The translations under genes and the position numbers were made by a program. Below the pieces are notes generated by a model, which searched no databases, was not told the origin of the DNA, and saw only the letters and a program-made list of their open reading frames with translations. Below, in pieces: positions 1-7,757 of a stretch of DNA of 64,000 bases. The stretch lies in the NCBI RefSeq assembly GCF_036320655.1, contig NZ_CP143258.1, positions 2,456,001 through 2,520,000 of the forward strand, in the 5' to 3' direction. Origin of the DNA: Porphyromonas pogonae. Lineage in GTDB: Bacteria; Bacteroidota; Bacteroidia; Bacteroidales; Porphyromonadaceae. Numbering within the stretch: the stretch's first letter is position 1; each line of letters opens with the position of its first letter.

Positions 1-87
1 GTATCCTATGTATCTACAGGTGGTGGTGCTCTGCTCGAAGCCATCGAAGGCAAAGTACTTCCCGGCATTGCTGCCATAGAGAAGTAA
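1..87 (+). CDS. pgk: phosphoglycerate kinase, C-terminal end (partial)
   Basis: The first 87 bases are an open frame of 28 codons plus TAA that enters from outside the window. It reads YVSTGGGALLEAIEGK and ends LPGIAAIEK. This matches the end of phosphoglycerate kinase, where the STGGGA loop contributes to ATP/ADP binding in the C-terminal domain. The enzyme makes ATP from 1,3-bisphosphoglycerate in glycolysis. Only the last 28 residues can be seen, so integrity upstream is unknown. A hairpin terminator follows about 30 bases after the stop. Confidence 0.85.
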   Translation, partial: VSYVSTGGGALLEAIEGKVLPGIAAIEK

Positions 88-116
88 TTATCCGCAAAGG
101 ATATGTAGCTAAAGCT

Positions 117-158
117 GAAGGAGGGGAATGTTTTTCATTCTCCTCCTTGTTTCATTTT
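117..158 (+). terminator. intrinsic terminator after pgk
   Basis: GAAGGAGGGGAATG pairs with CATTCTCCTCCTT across a five-base T loop, with one mismatch, and is followed by a T-rich tail. It lies about 30 bases after the pgk stop. Confidence 0.75.
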
Positions 159-224
159 AGGCGCATATATATAAAAGGCCCAATATCCGCCCTCTTACAT
201 TGGACTTATTGCGGTTGTTTATTT

Positions 225-411
225 GAGACTGTTGCAAAAGTCAACAGTCTCATGGATTTTGGAGGCAAAGCCGACAAAAGACACTTTGACCGGGCAGAGA
301 AGGTAAAGTGCAAGGCGCTAAGAGTGAGTGCACAGGGAGCTTACTTCAGGTAAATGACCAAGTGCGAATCTCGCAAGCAACGAAGCAATTTGCCTGCTAT
401 GCAACGGTCTC
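225..411 (+). mobile_element. 187-bp MITE, copy 1
   Basis: A 187-bp non-autonomous element that recurs four more times in this window. Its outer ends, GAGACTGTTGCA and TGCAACGGTCTC, form an imperfect 12-bp terminal inverted repeat. The left 27 bases are themselves a palindrome, with GAGACTGTTG and CAACAGTCTC around a 7-base centre. Flanks are TATTT and CATTT, an imperfect remnant of a 5-bp target duplication. The same terminal sequence bounds the IS1126-like element at 25734-27063, whose transposase is the likely mobiliser (inference). Confidence 0.85.
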
Positions 412-473
412 CATTTATCTGTTTAACCATCATAACCCGATAAGCCCAACACGCTACTGCAATAGAAAGCATA

Positions 474-507
474 CAAAAAAAGAGAACCTAATTGCTTAGA
501 TTCTCTT
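474..507 (-). terminator. terminator of tRNA-fMet
   Basis: Read on the minus strand, AGAGAATCTAAG pairs with the TAGGTTCTCT segment and is followed by a run of T. It sits just downstream of the initiator tRNA. T residues also flank the other side, so it may work in both directions. Confidence 0.7.
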
Positions 508-514
508 TTGATAG

Positions 515-586
<72 letters not shown>

Positions 587-728
587 ATATTTTTTGACAC
601 TGCAAAGGTACAACTTTTTTATTAACTTCCAAATTTATTTCAATAATAATTTAAAGAAAAGAGCCTTTGTATACATTGAGAAGTATATAACAGCGTGGTT
701 ATAGGTCTAATAGTATAACAAGAAAAAA

Positions 729-3278
729 TCACAAAGGATCAACATCAAAATAAATTCTCACTTTTCTGGTCGTAGCATTATTGTCATATAAATACTCTTT
801 GCAAGTCAATAAAAGCTTTCGTTCTTCTTCAAACATCACATCCAGAGGCCTACGCAGCATAATATGCCGTATATACTGCAAGTCTATTTTGGATACCGAT
901 GGTTTCTGAGGAGGTAAGATATATATATCTGCCTTTTTGTTCTTTTCCAATAAAGCATAATACTCCTGAGCTGCCTCCTCAATGATGTCTTCATCATAGC
1001 ATTTCATGATCACGATGGTCATACGCACAAAGGGAGGGAACATCAGCAATTTGCGCTCGGCGAGTTGCTCTTTGATAAAATCACTGTAGTTGCCCTTGCT
1101 CAGCCACTGAATAAAGGGATTGGATGGATCTGCTGTCTGGATAAGTATCTTCACCGGACGATTCCCTTGGTCTCCTGCAAAAAAAGAACGCAATATCAAC
1201 TGATACAATAGCTGATAAGCCCTCTCATAGGATCTGAAATCGGGGAATCCTAAGATGGATTCGAGTTGCGGTACGGCTATAAGCCCCACATCATCCCAGA
1301 CAGGCTGTCCCTTGATCATTTGGGTTCCCACATAAATATCCACATCGCCACGAGCTATTTTTTCATGAGCTTCCTGCGCCTTGCGCGAGCTTTGGAGAAT
1401 ATCACTATCCAGCCTCACAATAGATGCTTCCGGAAATAAGGTCTGTATCTCATCCTCTACCCGCTCTGATCCGTAACCGGCATAATGAAAAAGCTCTACA
1501 TTGCTTCTCATTTCAGAGGCATGCACACCACATGAGGGGCACACCTGGGGTACCGTATCTGTAAATCCGCAATAGCGACAAGCCAATACCTTCTTATTTC
1601 GATAATAGGTAAGGCTCACATCACAGTGGGGGCAACGTACTCTGCTCCCACAATTGTTACAAATAATATATGGTGCATAGCCTCGTCTATTCTGTAAGAT
1701 CATAACACGCTTGTCCAGCATCAGCATACGATTGATTTCGTGCTTTAGCTCCGGCGTAACCAAGCTGTCACGGGGCATCGTTTTCCGATCGCGGGCTTCA
1801 GTAATATTCACCGTTTGTATCATTACGCTCTCGTCACGAGTGGGATTGAGATCCTGAATATTATCCTGATGGTAACAATTGATTATCTCATATTTACCCC
1901 GCAGTACATTGAAAAGAGTTTCGGCCGATGGCGTTTCCGAAGTAAGTAATACATCACAACCTCTTTGTTTGGCCAGCCACAATGCCACATCACGTGCATG
2001 AAAGCGAGGAGCCGGATTTTGCTGTTTATAGAGATATTCGTGCTCCTCGTCCACAATGATCAGTCCCACGTTCTTCATAGGGACAAACACAGCGGCACGC
2101 ATACCGAGTACCACACAAGGCTCGCTACTCCGACTCAAGTGGCGGAAGAGTTCCACCTTTACAGCATCTGACGTGGAGGAATTATAATAAAATAGCTTGC
2201 CTCCCGATGCTTTTTCCACTTGCTCAATGAAATGATGTGACGAAGGCAGATTATAGGCCGAGGGGGTAAGGAACAATACTTGCTTGCCGGATGCTATGAC
2301 ACGAGAGATATGCTCCACAACAAAACGCTCCTTATCATGCGGGTTATAAGCATAGTAGACCGTTACACCGTGTGATAGTTCTTTAGGATGAGTAATAGGG
2401 GCATTGTTACCAAGTGACGATGGTAGAGGTTTCTGCCCTGCTTCACTAATAATACGGCTTACCTCGAGCTCTTCTTTGATCAAAACTCCTTTCTTACACA
2501 AAGCATCTATAGCAGACTGGGCATTGGGTACTCTGCCACTGAGCAGATAGCGAGGGATACGGGTAGACAAAGGTAACTGCACAGACTCACAATAGTCGAT
2601 CATAGCCTCTACCACCTCCCTTTGTTTCACAGCTCTACCCAAAGAATCAAGTAGCAAGCACAGCGCTTCCTCATCAGTGGCATAGGATGGATGTAATGAG
2701 ATAAAAATACGCTTGCGAGGTGTGTAACGTGAAAGGACTTGCTCCTGTAGGCAGATAGCACCCAACTCTATAAGGCGATTGAATGACGTCACAGCAGATT
2801 TCCCCACAAGCTTCTGCAAAGTAGCCATATTAAGCTCTTTACCTTTGGCATCATCCAATAGATCCAGTATTCGCTGATCTGTGGTTTCCAAGACAGAATC
2901 CGCCTCGAAAGATGTATTTAGCTTCACTATCGTTTTGCTTTCGGGCAGCAGACCGGCAGGCAGAGCAGCGTGCATTACTTCACCCACGGAGCAGGCATAA
3001 TAGGAAGACACCCAGTACCAAAGATCAATATCATCCTGATTCACGATGCACTGATCAGGTGTATCCGGAACATCATCAATATTCTTGAGCTTAGCATCCG
3101 TTATGCCCATAGGCAAAGCATCAGATAAAGAAACAACGATGCCGGTATAAAAGCGTTTAGTCCCAAAGGGAACAATAACACGCTTTCCTACCGACACCAT
3201 ATCTTCGAGAAAGAAGGGGATACGATAATGAAATGTGCCGTTTACGGCCAATGGTAATATGACCTCGGCATACTTCAT
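729..3278 (-). CDS. priA: PriA replication-restart protein with degenerate ATPase motifs
   Basis: Primosomal protein N' (849 aa), which recognises stalled forks and reloads the replicative helicase. The N-terminal DNA-binding domain (about 1-110), the DEEH box (410-413), the GYGSERVEDE motif (about 601-610) and all eight zinc cysteines (C540, C543, C549, C552, C567, C570, C580, C583) are present. The Walker A motif is not. Where PriA normally reads GVTGSGKTE, this protein has GVTVYYAYNPHDKER (304-318). Motif VI, normally QVAGRAGR, reads QLILRSFFAGD (693-703). Motif III is TSETPS instead of the GSATPS type. The frame is intact, so this is a full-length PriA probably without ATPase or helicase activity, as known for Deinococcus and actinobacterial PriA. 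It starts 2 bases after nfnB and is the last gene of the operon. Confidence 0.93.
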   Translation of the reverse strand: MKYAEVILPLAVNGTFHYRIPFFLEDMVSVGKRVIVPFGTKRFYTGIVVSLSDALPMGITDAKLKNIDDVPDTPDQCIVNQDDIDLWYWVSSYYACSVGEVMHAALPAGLLPESKTIVKLNTSFEADSVLETTDQRILDLLDDAKGKELNMATLQKLVGKSAVTSFNRLIELGAICLQEQVLSRYTPRKRIFISLHPSYATDEEALCLLLDSLGRAVKQREVVEAMIDYCESVQLPLSTRIPRYLLSGRVPNAQSAIDALCKKGVLIKEELEVSRIISEAGQKPLPSSLGNNAPITHPKELSHGVTVYYAYNPHDKERFVVEHISRVIASGKQVLFLTPSAYNLPSSHHFIEQVEKASGGKLFYYNSSTSDAVKVELFRHLSRSSEPCVVLGMRAAVFVPMKNVGLIIVDEEHEYLYKQQNPAPRFHARDVALWLAKQRGCDVLLTSETPSAETLFNVLRGKYEIINCYHQDNIQDLNPTRDESVMIQTVNITEARDRKTMPRDSLVTPELKHEINRMLMLDKRVMILQNRRGYAPYIICNNCGSRVRCPHCDVSLTYYRNKKVLACRYCGFTDTVPQVCPSCGVHASEMRSNVELFHYAGYGSERVEDEIQTLFPEASIVRLDSDILQSSRKAQEAHEKIARGDVDIYVGTQMIKGQPVWDDVGLIAVPQLESILGFPDFRSYERAYQLLYQLILRSFFAGDQGNRPVKILIQTADPSNPFIQWLSKGNYSDFIKEQLAERKLLMFPPFVRMTIVIMKCYDEDIIEEAAQEYYALLEKNKKADIYILPPQKPSVSKIDLQYIRHIMLRRPLDVMFEEERKLLLTCKEYLYDNNATTRKVRIYFDVDPL

Positions 3279-3280
3279 GC

Positions 3281-4771
3281 TTATTTCTCCTCTTGCTTGT
3301 CCATAAGCTGAGCATCCATTGCCGCAGCAGCTTTGCGTCCGTCACCCATAGCGAGGATCACAGTAGCTCCACCACGTACAATGTCACCTCCCGCATAGAT
3401 ATCCGGGATAGCAGTTCTGTTATTTTCATTCACCACCACAGTACCCCATTTGGTGATCTCAAGTCCGGGGATCGAGCGGGGAATAAGCGGGTTGGGTGAT
3501 ACGCCTATGCTTACAATCACCTCATCTACTGGGATAGAGATGATAGCACCGGGTATAGGTACAGGTTTGCGTCTGCCACTCTGATCAGGCTCTCCCAGTT
3601 CCATCTTTTGCAGTGACATAGAAACCACCCTGCCTCTTTCGTCACCTATATATTCCACAGGGTTGTGCAAGGTGAGGAACTCAATACCCTCTTCTTTGGC
3701 GTGCTTCACTTCTTCTATACGGGCAGGCATCTCTTCTTCACTACGACGATATACAATCATCACACGCTCTGCTCCAAGACGCTTGGCTGTACGCACAGAG
3801 TCCATAGCCGTATTTCCGCCTCCTACTACTGCTACACTCTTGCCTTTGAACACAGGAGTATCGCTATCGTCATCGCCCGCCATCATCAGATTCACTCGAG
3901 TGAGATATTCATTGGAAGACATTACCCCCACAAGGTTTTCTCCGGGGATATCCATGAAGTTGGGCAGTCCGGCACCACTGCCTACAAATATACCTTTGAA
4001 ACCCATCTCATGCAGTTCTTCATAGGATATCGTACGCCCAATGATGGTATTTGTTTCAAAACTCACACCCAACTCACGCAACATATCTATCTCTTCGTCC
4101 ACAATCTTATTGGGCAAACGAAACTCTGGAATACCGTATTTCAAAACTCCGCCAATCTCATGCAAAGCTTCGAATACCGTAACTTCATATCCTTTCTTAG
4201 CCATATCGGCGGCAAATGACAGACCGGCAGGGCCGCTACCCACCACGGCTACTTTGACTCCATTGGGTACGGGCCTCTCCACAGGTTTGCCCTCGGTACT
4301 TCTGTGCTCACGCTCGTAGTCGGCAGCAAAACGCTCCAGATAGCCGATTGCCACAGCTTTTTTCTTAAGCTGAAGCGTATAGATGCATTTACTTTCGCAC
4401 TGTTTCTCCTGAGGGCATACTCGTCCGCACACGGCAGGTAGGGAGCTCGTCTCTCTCAGTACAGAAGCGGCATTCATAAACTCGCCTTTTTCTATCAGTT
4501 TGATGAACGTAGGGATCTGAATACTTACAGGGCAACCGCTGATACACCCCGGCGCAGGACAGTCGATACATCTCCGAGCCTCTGCCATGGCTTGATCTTT
4601 GGTAAGTCCTCTATTCACCTCGTCATACAGACTTTTGGCTCGTGCTTTGGGATCCAACTCCCGCATCTTTACACGAGGAAAACTCATTCTGTTTTTTGGA
4701 GATATGGATTTGCGCAACTCATCTCTCCAAGGCTCTGATCTGCGTGCTTTGATTAATTCTTCCTGTGTCAT
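3281..4771 (-). CDS. nfnB: NfnB/SudA-type large subunit (GltD-like flavoprotein)
   Basis: A 496-aa FAD/iron-sulfur protein of the glutamate synthase small-subunit family. An N-terminal cluster domain carries C68, C71, C76, C80 and C115, C119, C125, C129, enough for two [4Fe-4S] clusters. An FAD-binding GSGPAG follows at 178-183 and an NADP-type GGGNTAMD at 317-324. No glutamate synthase large subunit is adjacent. Instead the gene follows an NfnA-like gene with 5 bases between them. That pairing defines NADH-dependent reduced ferredoxin:NADP+ oxidoreductase (Nfn), or the related sulfide dehydrogenase SudAB, in which this subunit performs electron bifurcation from NADPH. It is often annotated gltA/gltD. 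The Nfn role is inferred from the pair. Confidence 0.85.
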   Translation of the reverse strand: MTQEELIKARRSEPWRDELRKSISPKNRMSFPRVKMRELDPKARAKSLYDEVNRGLTKDQAMAEARRCIDCPAPGCISGCPVSIQIPTFIKLIEKGEFMNAASVLRETSSLPAVCGRVCPQEKQCESKCIYTLQLKKKAVAIGYLERFAADYEREHRSTEGKPVERPVPNGVKVAVVGSGPAGLSFAADMAKKGYEVTVFEALHEIGGVLKYGIPEFRLPNKIVDEEIDMLRELGVSFETNTIIGRTISYEELHEMGFKGIFVGSGAGLPNFMDIPGENLVGVMSSNEYLTRVNLMMAGDDDSDTPVFKGKSVAVVGGGNTAMDSVRTAKRLGAERVMIVYRRSEEEMPARIEEVKHAKEEGIEFLTLHNPVEYIGDERGRVVSMSLQKMELGEPDQSGRRKPVPIPGAIISIPVDEVIVSIGVSPNPLIPRSIPGLEITKWGTVVVNENNRTAIPDIYAGGDIVRGGATVILAMGDGRKAAAAMDAQLMDKQEEK

Positions 4772-4776
4772 AACTT

Positions 4777-5568
4777 CTACTCCAAATCTCTATATGAACT
4801 TAAACGCATGATCATCTCATCAAAATCTACCTCATGGGCATCAAACTCAGGGCCGTCTACACAAACAAACTTTGTTTTTCCGCCCACAGTGACTCTGCAT
4901 GCACCACACATACCGGTACCGTCTACCATAATGGTATTGAGAGAGGCTACAGTAGGGATATTATATTTTTTTGTAAGCAAGGAAACAAACTTCATCATGA
5001 TGGCAGGTCCTATAGTCACACATTCATCCACCTTCTCTCTTTTCAGCACTTCCTCCACACCGTCGGTTACAAGTCCTTTACGTCCGTAAGAGCCATCGTC
5101 CGTCATGATGATCACCTCATCACTCACGGCGCGCATCTGGTCTTCCAGTATAATAAGATCTTTGGTACGAGCGGCCAGTACCACTATCACTCGGTTGCCG
5201 GCATTGTGAAAAGCCTCTACTATAGGCAATAGCGGAGCCACACCTACGCCACCACCGGCACACACTATGGTACCGTCTCGACGTATTTCCGTGCTTTTGC
5301 CCAGAGGGCCTACTACGTCATGAATATAGTCGCCCTCTTTCAAGGCGCATAGTTTTTGGGATGATCTACCCACGGCCTGTATCACCAGGGTAATTGTTCC
5401 GGCATTAGGGTCGGCCTGTGCTATGGTCAGGGGTATTCGCTCGCCCTTTTCGCCCACACGCACTATAACGAAGTGACCTGCTCTACGCGTTTTTGCGATT
5501 CTTGGGGCTTCAACGACTAATTTGAATACACGATCCGAAAAAGCCTCCTTGGTTACGATTTTGTTCAT
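4777..5568 (-). CDS. nfnA: NfnA/SudB-type ferredoxin-NAD(P)+ reductase subunit
   Basis: A 263-aa flavoprotein of the dihydroorotate dehydrogenase electron-transfer/ferredoxin-NADP reductase type. RIPLT (44-48) is the FAD-binding motif and AGGGVGVAPLLP (104-115) the nucleotide-binding loop. The C-terminal DGTGMCGAC, with D216, C221, C224 and C236, matches the [2Fe-2S] site of NfnA with its unusual aspartate ligand. It is the first gene of the nfnA-nfnB-priA operon and is preceded by a good -7 box. With NfnB it should couple NADH, NADPH and ferredoxin pools in the cytoplasm of an anaerobe. Confidence 0.85.
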   Translation of the reverse strand: MNKIVTKEAFSDRVFKLVVEAPRIAKTRRAGHFVIVRVGEKGERIPLTIAQADPNAGTITLVIQAVGRSSQKLCALKEGDYIHDVVGPLGKSTEIRRDGTIVCAGGGVGVAPLLPIVEAFHNAGNRVIVVLAARTKDLIILEDQMRAVSDEVIIMTDDGSYGRKGLVTDGVEEVLKREKVDECVTIGPAIMMKFVSLLTKKYNIPTVASLNTIMVDGTGMCGACRVTVGGKTKFVCVDGPEFDAHEVDFDEMIMRLSSYRDLE

Positions 5569-5602
5569 GTGATGATATCTTCTATTTTCTATGTAAGATT
5601 AA

Positions 5603-5610
5603 CAAAAATA
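5603..5610 (-). promoter_or_regulatory. -7 box of the nfnA-nfnB-priA operon
   Basis: On the minus strand TATTTTTG matches the Bacteroidetes -7 consensus TAnnTTTG, 34 bases before the nfnA start codon. No clear -33 TTTG is seen. Confidence 0.5.
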
Positions 5611-5785
5611 CTACTAAATGATGACTTTGAGAAATATGCCCAATTAGAATTATTTACTCCGCAACGAGATGTATTCCCCACACTTATATTTACAGAAAAT
5701 GCAATCTACCATATGATCAAGACTACACCGTTACAAGACTACGAAAAAAATTGATAGCAAAATAGCCGTTTTTGAGAAAAAGTAT

Positions 5786-5793
5786 TACTTTTG
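5786..5793 (+). promoter_or_regulatory. -7 box of tRNA-Gln
   Basis: TACTTTTG matches TAnnTTTG and lies 36 bases before the tRNA. Confidence 0.5.
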
Positions 5794-5829
5794 CACAGTC
5801 AAAAGAGAGGGGTATACTCCCGACAAAAC

Positions 5830-5900
5830 TGTCTCATGGTGTAATGGTAGCACAACAGATTCTGGTCCTGTTTGTTTAGGTTCGAATCCTAATGAGACAA
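5830..5900 (+). tRNA. tRNA-Gln (CTG)
   Basis: A 71-nt cloverleaf with acceptor TGTCTCA/TGAGACA, D-arm GTGT/GCAC and a TTCTGGT anticodon loop giving CTG, which reads CAG (glutamine). The T-arm is TTAGG/CCTAA with TTCGAAT. The pair closing the anticodon loop is A-C, a mild defect. CCA is not encoded. A strong terminator follows. Confidence 0.88.
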
Positions 5901-5906
5901 CTCTAT

Positions 5907-5948
5907 AACGCACAAATATCAGTGATGGTATGAGTGCGTTTTTTATTT
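5907..5948 (+). terminator. terminator of tRNA-Gln
   Basis: AACGCAC pairs with GTGCGTT and is followed by TTTTTTATTTT. Confidence 0.75.
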
Positions 5949-6154
5949 TCAGCACACATGATACAATATTGCCTAACAAGCTTTTAGCTACAACAAAGAA
6001 GTTTGACAGCCATAAACGTTGATGAAACGGTCTCATATCACGTATATACAACGCTACTCGGCTCTATACGCTATAGAGCGACAGGCTCATCTGCTGCTGA
6101 TACCCAAAGCCCTATTATTTCAAAACAAGCAACTAACCTGCACACCTGATGATT

Positions 6155-6275
6155 TATCATATACGGTTACTTGACCTATCGTATTAGGTCAATCGTCCTA
6201 TCGTACACAGTCAACTGACTTATCGTATCAAGTCAATAATCCTATCCTATACGGTGAGCCGACTCATCGTATCAG
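6155..6275. repeat. six-unit array with exact 22-bp period, core TATCGTA
   Basis: Cores TATCATA, TATCGTA, TATCGTA, TATCGTA, TATCCTA and CATCGTA begin at 6155, 6177, 6199, 6221, 6243 and 6265, every 22 bases without slippage. Bases between cores vary. Two units are near-perfect hairpins: TGACCTA/TAGGTCA around TCGTAT (6172-6191), and TGACTT/AAGTCA (6216-6235). It is not a CRISPR because the whole period is only 22 bp. Confidence 0.8.
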
Positions 6276-6580
6276 AATTTGCATTACAAAAATATAAGTA
6301 GACAGAGTAAAAGGGGGACTTAAGAAAAATACTATACAAGACTGACATACTTTAATTATTCATGATCTCATCAGAAACAAGCAACTTGGTTTAATAAGCC
6401 TTCAGATTCGATATCAAAAACACTATAGTCTCAATTTTTTCACTCATTTTTTGCACAAATTATCCTATTATCTTAACTAAGAAATACCCAATATGACGAA
6501 AATACTATGCCTACTAAGCTTTTTTAGTTGATTAAAATACAACCGCATAAAGCTAGTCTGTAGACAAAATAGCCAAAATA

Positions 6581-6605
6581 TAATTTTGACAAAATGTCAA
6601 AAATA
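6581..6605. promoter_or_regulatory. palindrome overlapping two outward -7-like boxes
   Basis: TTTTGACA and TGTCAAAA form an 8-bp hairpin with a 3-base loop. TAATTTTG on the plus strand (6581-6588) and TATTTTTG on the minus strand (6598-6605) both match TAnnTTTG. No gene follows closely on either side, so its role is unknown. Confidence 0.3.
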
Positions 6606-6958
6606 TCTTGATAAGCCCACATAGTTCTCAAACGCCATAAAAACCAAGGATCTCCTAAGAAGTAAATCGAAAAAGAACTATGGTAACAAATATTCAACAC
6701 CGTAAAACCATGAGTAAATCTATTTTAGGAAATAAAAATCCAATGGTCTTATCGGGTAGAATAAGACATAAAATGCCGGAGTCGCCAACGCATAGAGCGT
6801 GACAAAAAGAATAATTTGGAGAGAAACTATGACGAAGGTCTCGTCTACGTGCTATTTACCGAGTTTATAGTGTCAAAAGAAATGCGCACCTATGAGGGTA
6901 GTCATGCTTAAGATGAGGAGTGAGGAGTGAGTACAAATACACACAAGTCAGAGATAGA

Positions 6959-7348
6959 CTACCCAGCTCCAAGACTTTTTCTTAAACGCTCTACAAGAGA
7001 GTCCCAAAGTTCTATAGCATCTGTTTTTTCATCATCAGTGGCAAAATCAGTAATCTCAAGAGTTTTACCGCCCGTGAGCTCCATATTATGTATAGCAAAT
7101 TCGAAATAAGAGTCATTGGTAGCATCATTCTCCCACTTGAACCGGATCCTTTCACCTTCAGTCAAGTCTAAAACATTTGCTTTGTCAATCTGAGTATCTC
7201 CCCAGTTGAATATATATTGAGAACCTTGAACATCAACATTGTCGGCAAACCAAGACTCTAAACCTACGGGAGCGCTCACATGTCGCCACAGACTTTGCTT
7301 AGTTACCGTATCAAAAACATATTCAAGCTGGTATTTTTCTTTTTTCAT
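6959..7348 (-). CDS. START-like (SRPBCC/AHSA1-fold) protein
   Basis: A 129-aa cytoplasmic protein without signal peptide. The order of short segments resembles the small START/Bet v1 fold found in Bacteroidetes AHSA1-like proteins: KYQLEYVFDT near the N-terminus, LWRHVSAPVGLESWFAD, a strand pair around GERIRFKW, and a C-terminal helix with DAIELWDSLVERLRK. These proteins bind hydrophobic ligands or, in Aha1-like cases, chaperones. The ligand here is unknown. It is a single gene between a long intergenic region and tRNA-Met. Confidence 0.75.
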   Translation of the reverse strand: MKKEKYQLEYVFDTVTKQSLWRHVSAPVGLESWFADNVDVQGSQYIFNWGDTQIDKANVLDLTEGERIRFKWENDATNDSYFEFAIHNMELTGGKTLEITDFATDDEKTDAIELWDSLVERLRKSLGAG

Positions 7349-7490
7349 AGCACATCAATTAAATCGGACTCCTTAAAGATATAAAATATTTCCGGATGTT
7401 CATCACTTATTTTCATAAACATAACCCTATATAGACCCATAAAATTTGAATAGAAGCTTGTAATTACAAGCAAAAAAAACGTCGAGACTC

Positions 7491-7520
7491 TTGCGATTTT
7501 AATTATTTTCTTTACCTTTG
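7491..7520 (+). promoter_or_regulatory. promoter of tRNA-Met
   Basis: TACCTTTG at 7513-7520 is a perfect -7 box. TTG at 7491-7493 stands 19 bases upstream, the usual spacing for a -33 element. The tRNA begins 36 bases downstream. Confidence 0.65.
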
Positions 7521-7555
7521 CATCGTCTTAAAAGAATAAGACATCACAAAATGTT

Positions 7556-7632
7556 GGCGAGATAGCTCAGATGGTTAGAGCGCATGATTCATAATCATGA
7601 GGTCCCCGGTTCAATCCCGGGTCTCGCTACCA
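7556..7632 (+). tRNA. elongator tRNA-Met (CAT)
   Basis: A cloverleaf with acceptor GGCGAGA/TCTCGCT (G1-U72 wobble), anticodon stem CATGA/TCATG with loop TTCATAA, and T-arm CCCGG/CCGGG. CCA is encoded, unlike the other tRNAs here. G4 and A5 in the acceptor differ from the C4/C5 of the tRNA-Ile2 at 45923. This favours elongator methionine over lysidine-modified isoleucine (inference). Confidence 0.8.
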
Positions 7633-7638
7633 AAGACG

Positions 7639-7673
7639 AGGGACACAAACAAGGTTTGTATCCCTTCTTTTTT
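7639..7673 (+). terminator. terminator of tRNA-Met
   Basis: GGGACACAAAC pairs with GTTTGTATCCC (one mismatch) around AAG, followed by TTCTTTTTTAT. Confidence 0.75.
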
Positions 7674-7689
7674 ATACCCCTTCTTGTAT

Positions 7690-7740
7690 AAAAGGAGAGC
7701 CCCCGTGTACCCTCTGTGAGAGGGATGGAGAACTCTCCTT
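7690..7740 (-). terminator. terminator of the C69 dipeptidase operon
   Basis: On the minus strand an outer stem AAGGAGAG/CTCTCCTT encloses an inner CCCTC/GAGGG hairpin and is followed by TTTTATAC. It lies 18 bases after the dipeptidase stop codon. Confidence 0.6.
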
Positions 7741-7757
7741 GTGGAGATACATAAGCA

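Larger units (their letters stand above)
5949..6958. other. long intergenic region without a convincing gene
   Basis: About 1 kb between tRNA-Gln and the START-like gene. It holds the 22-bp-period array at 6155-6275 and a promoter-like palindrome at 6581-6605. The rest is AT-rich with no frame or RNA fold I can support. GGGTAGTC (6896-6903) can pair with GACTACCC at the end of the START-like gene but with a 52-base loop, so I do not call it a terminator. Confidence 0.6.

Noticed and set aside
147-353. Reading frames of 60-68 codons running through the MITE copies (also at 308, 44505 and 44642)
   Set aside because: They recur only because the MITE recurs. Each uses different flanking DNA for its start, none has a promoter or family match, and the element is explained by its inverted repeats.
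3663-4219. Long frames on the plus strand opposite nfnB, and similar ones opposite other genes (for example 8289-9095, 40930-41352, 43226-43726)
   Set aside because: They are antisense shadows of well-supported genes with no family similarity and no promoter.
3281-4771. Glutamate synthase small subunit as the function of the GltD-like gene
   Set aside because: There is no gltB, and the adjacent gene encodes a ferredoxin-NADP reductase-like subunit with the D-C-C-C cluster site of NfnA. The pair fits Nfn/Sud better.
6710-6802. 30-codon frame starting MSKSILGNKN in the intergenic region
   Set aside because: No promoter box at a sensible distance, no terminator, and composition like the surrounding AT-rich DNA. 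Too short to support without expression data.
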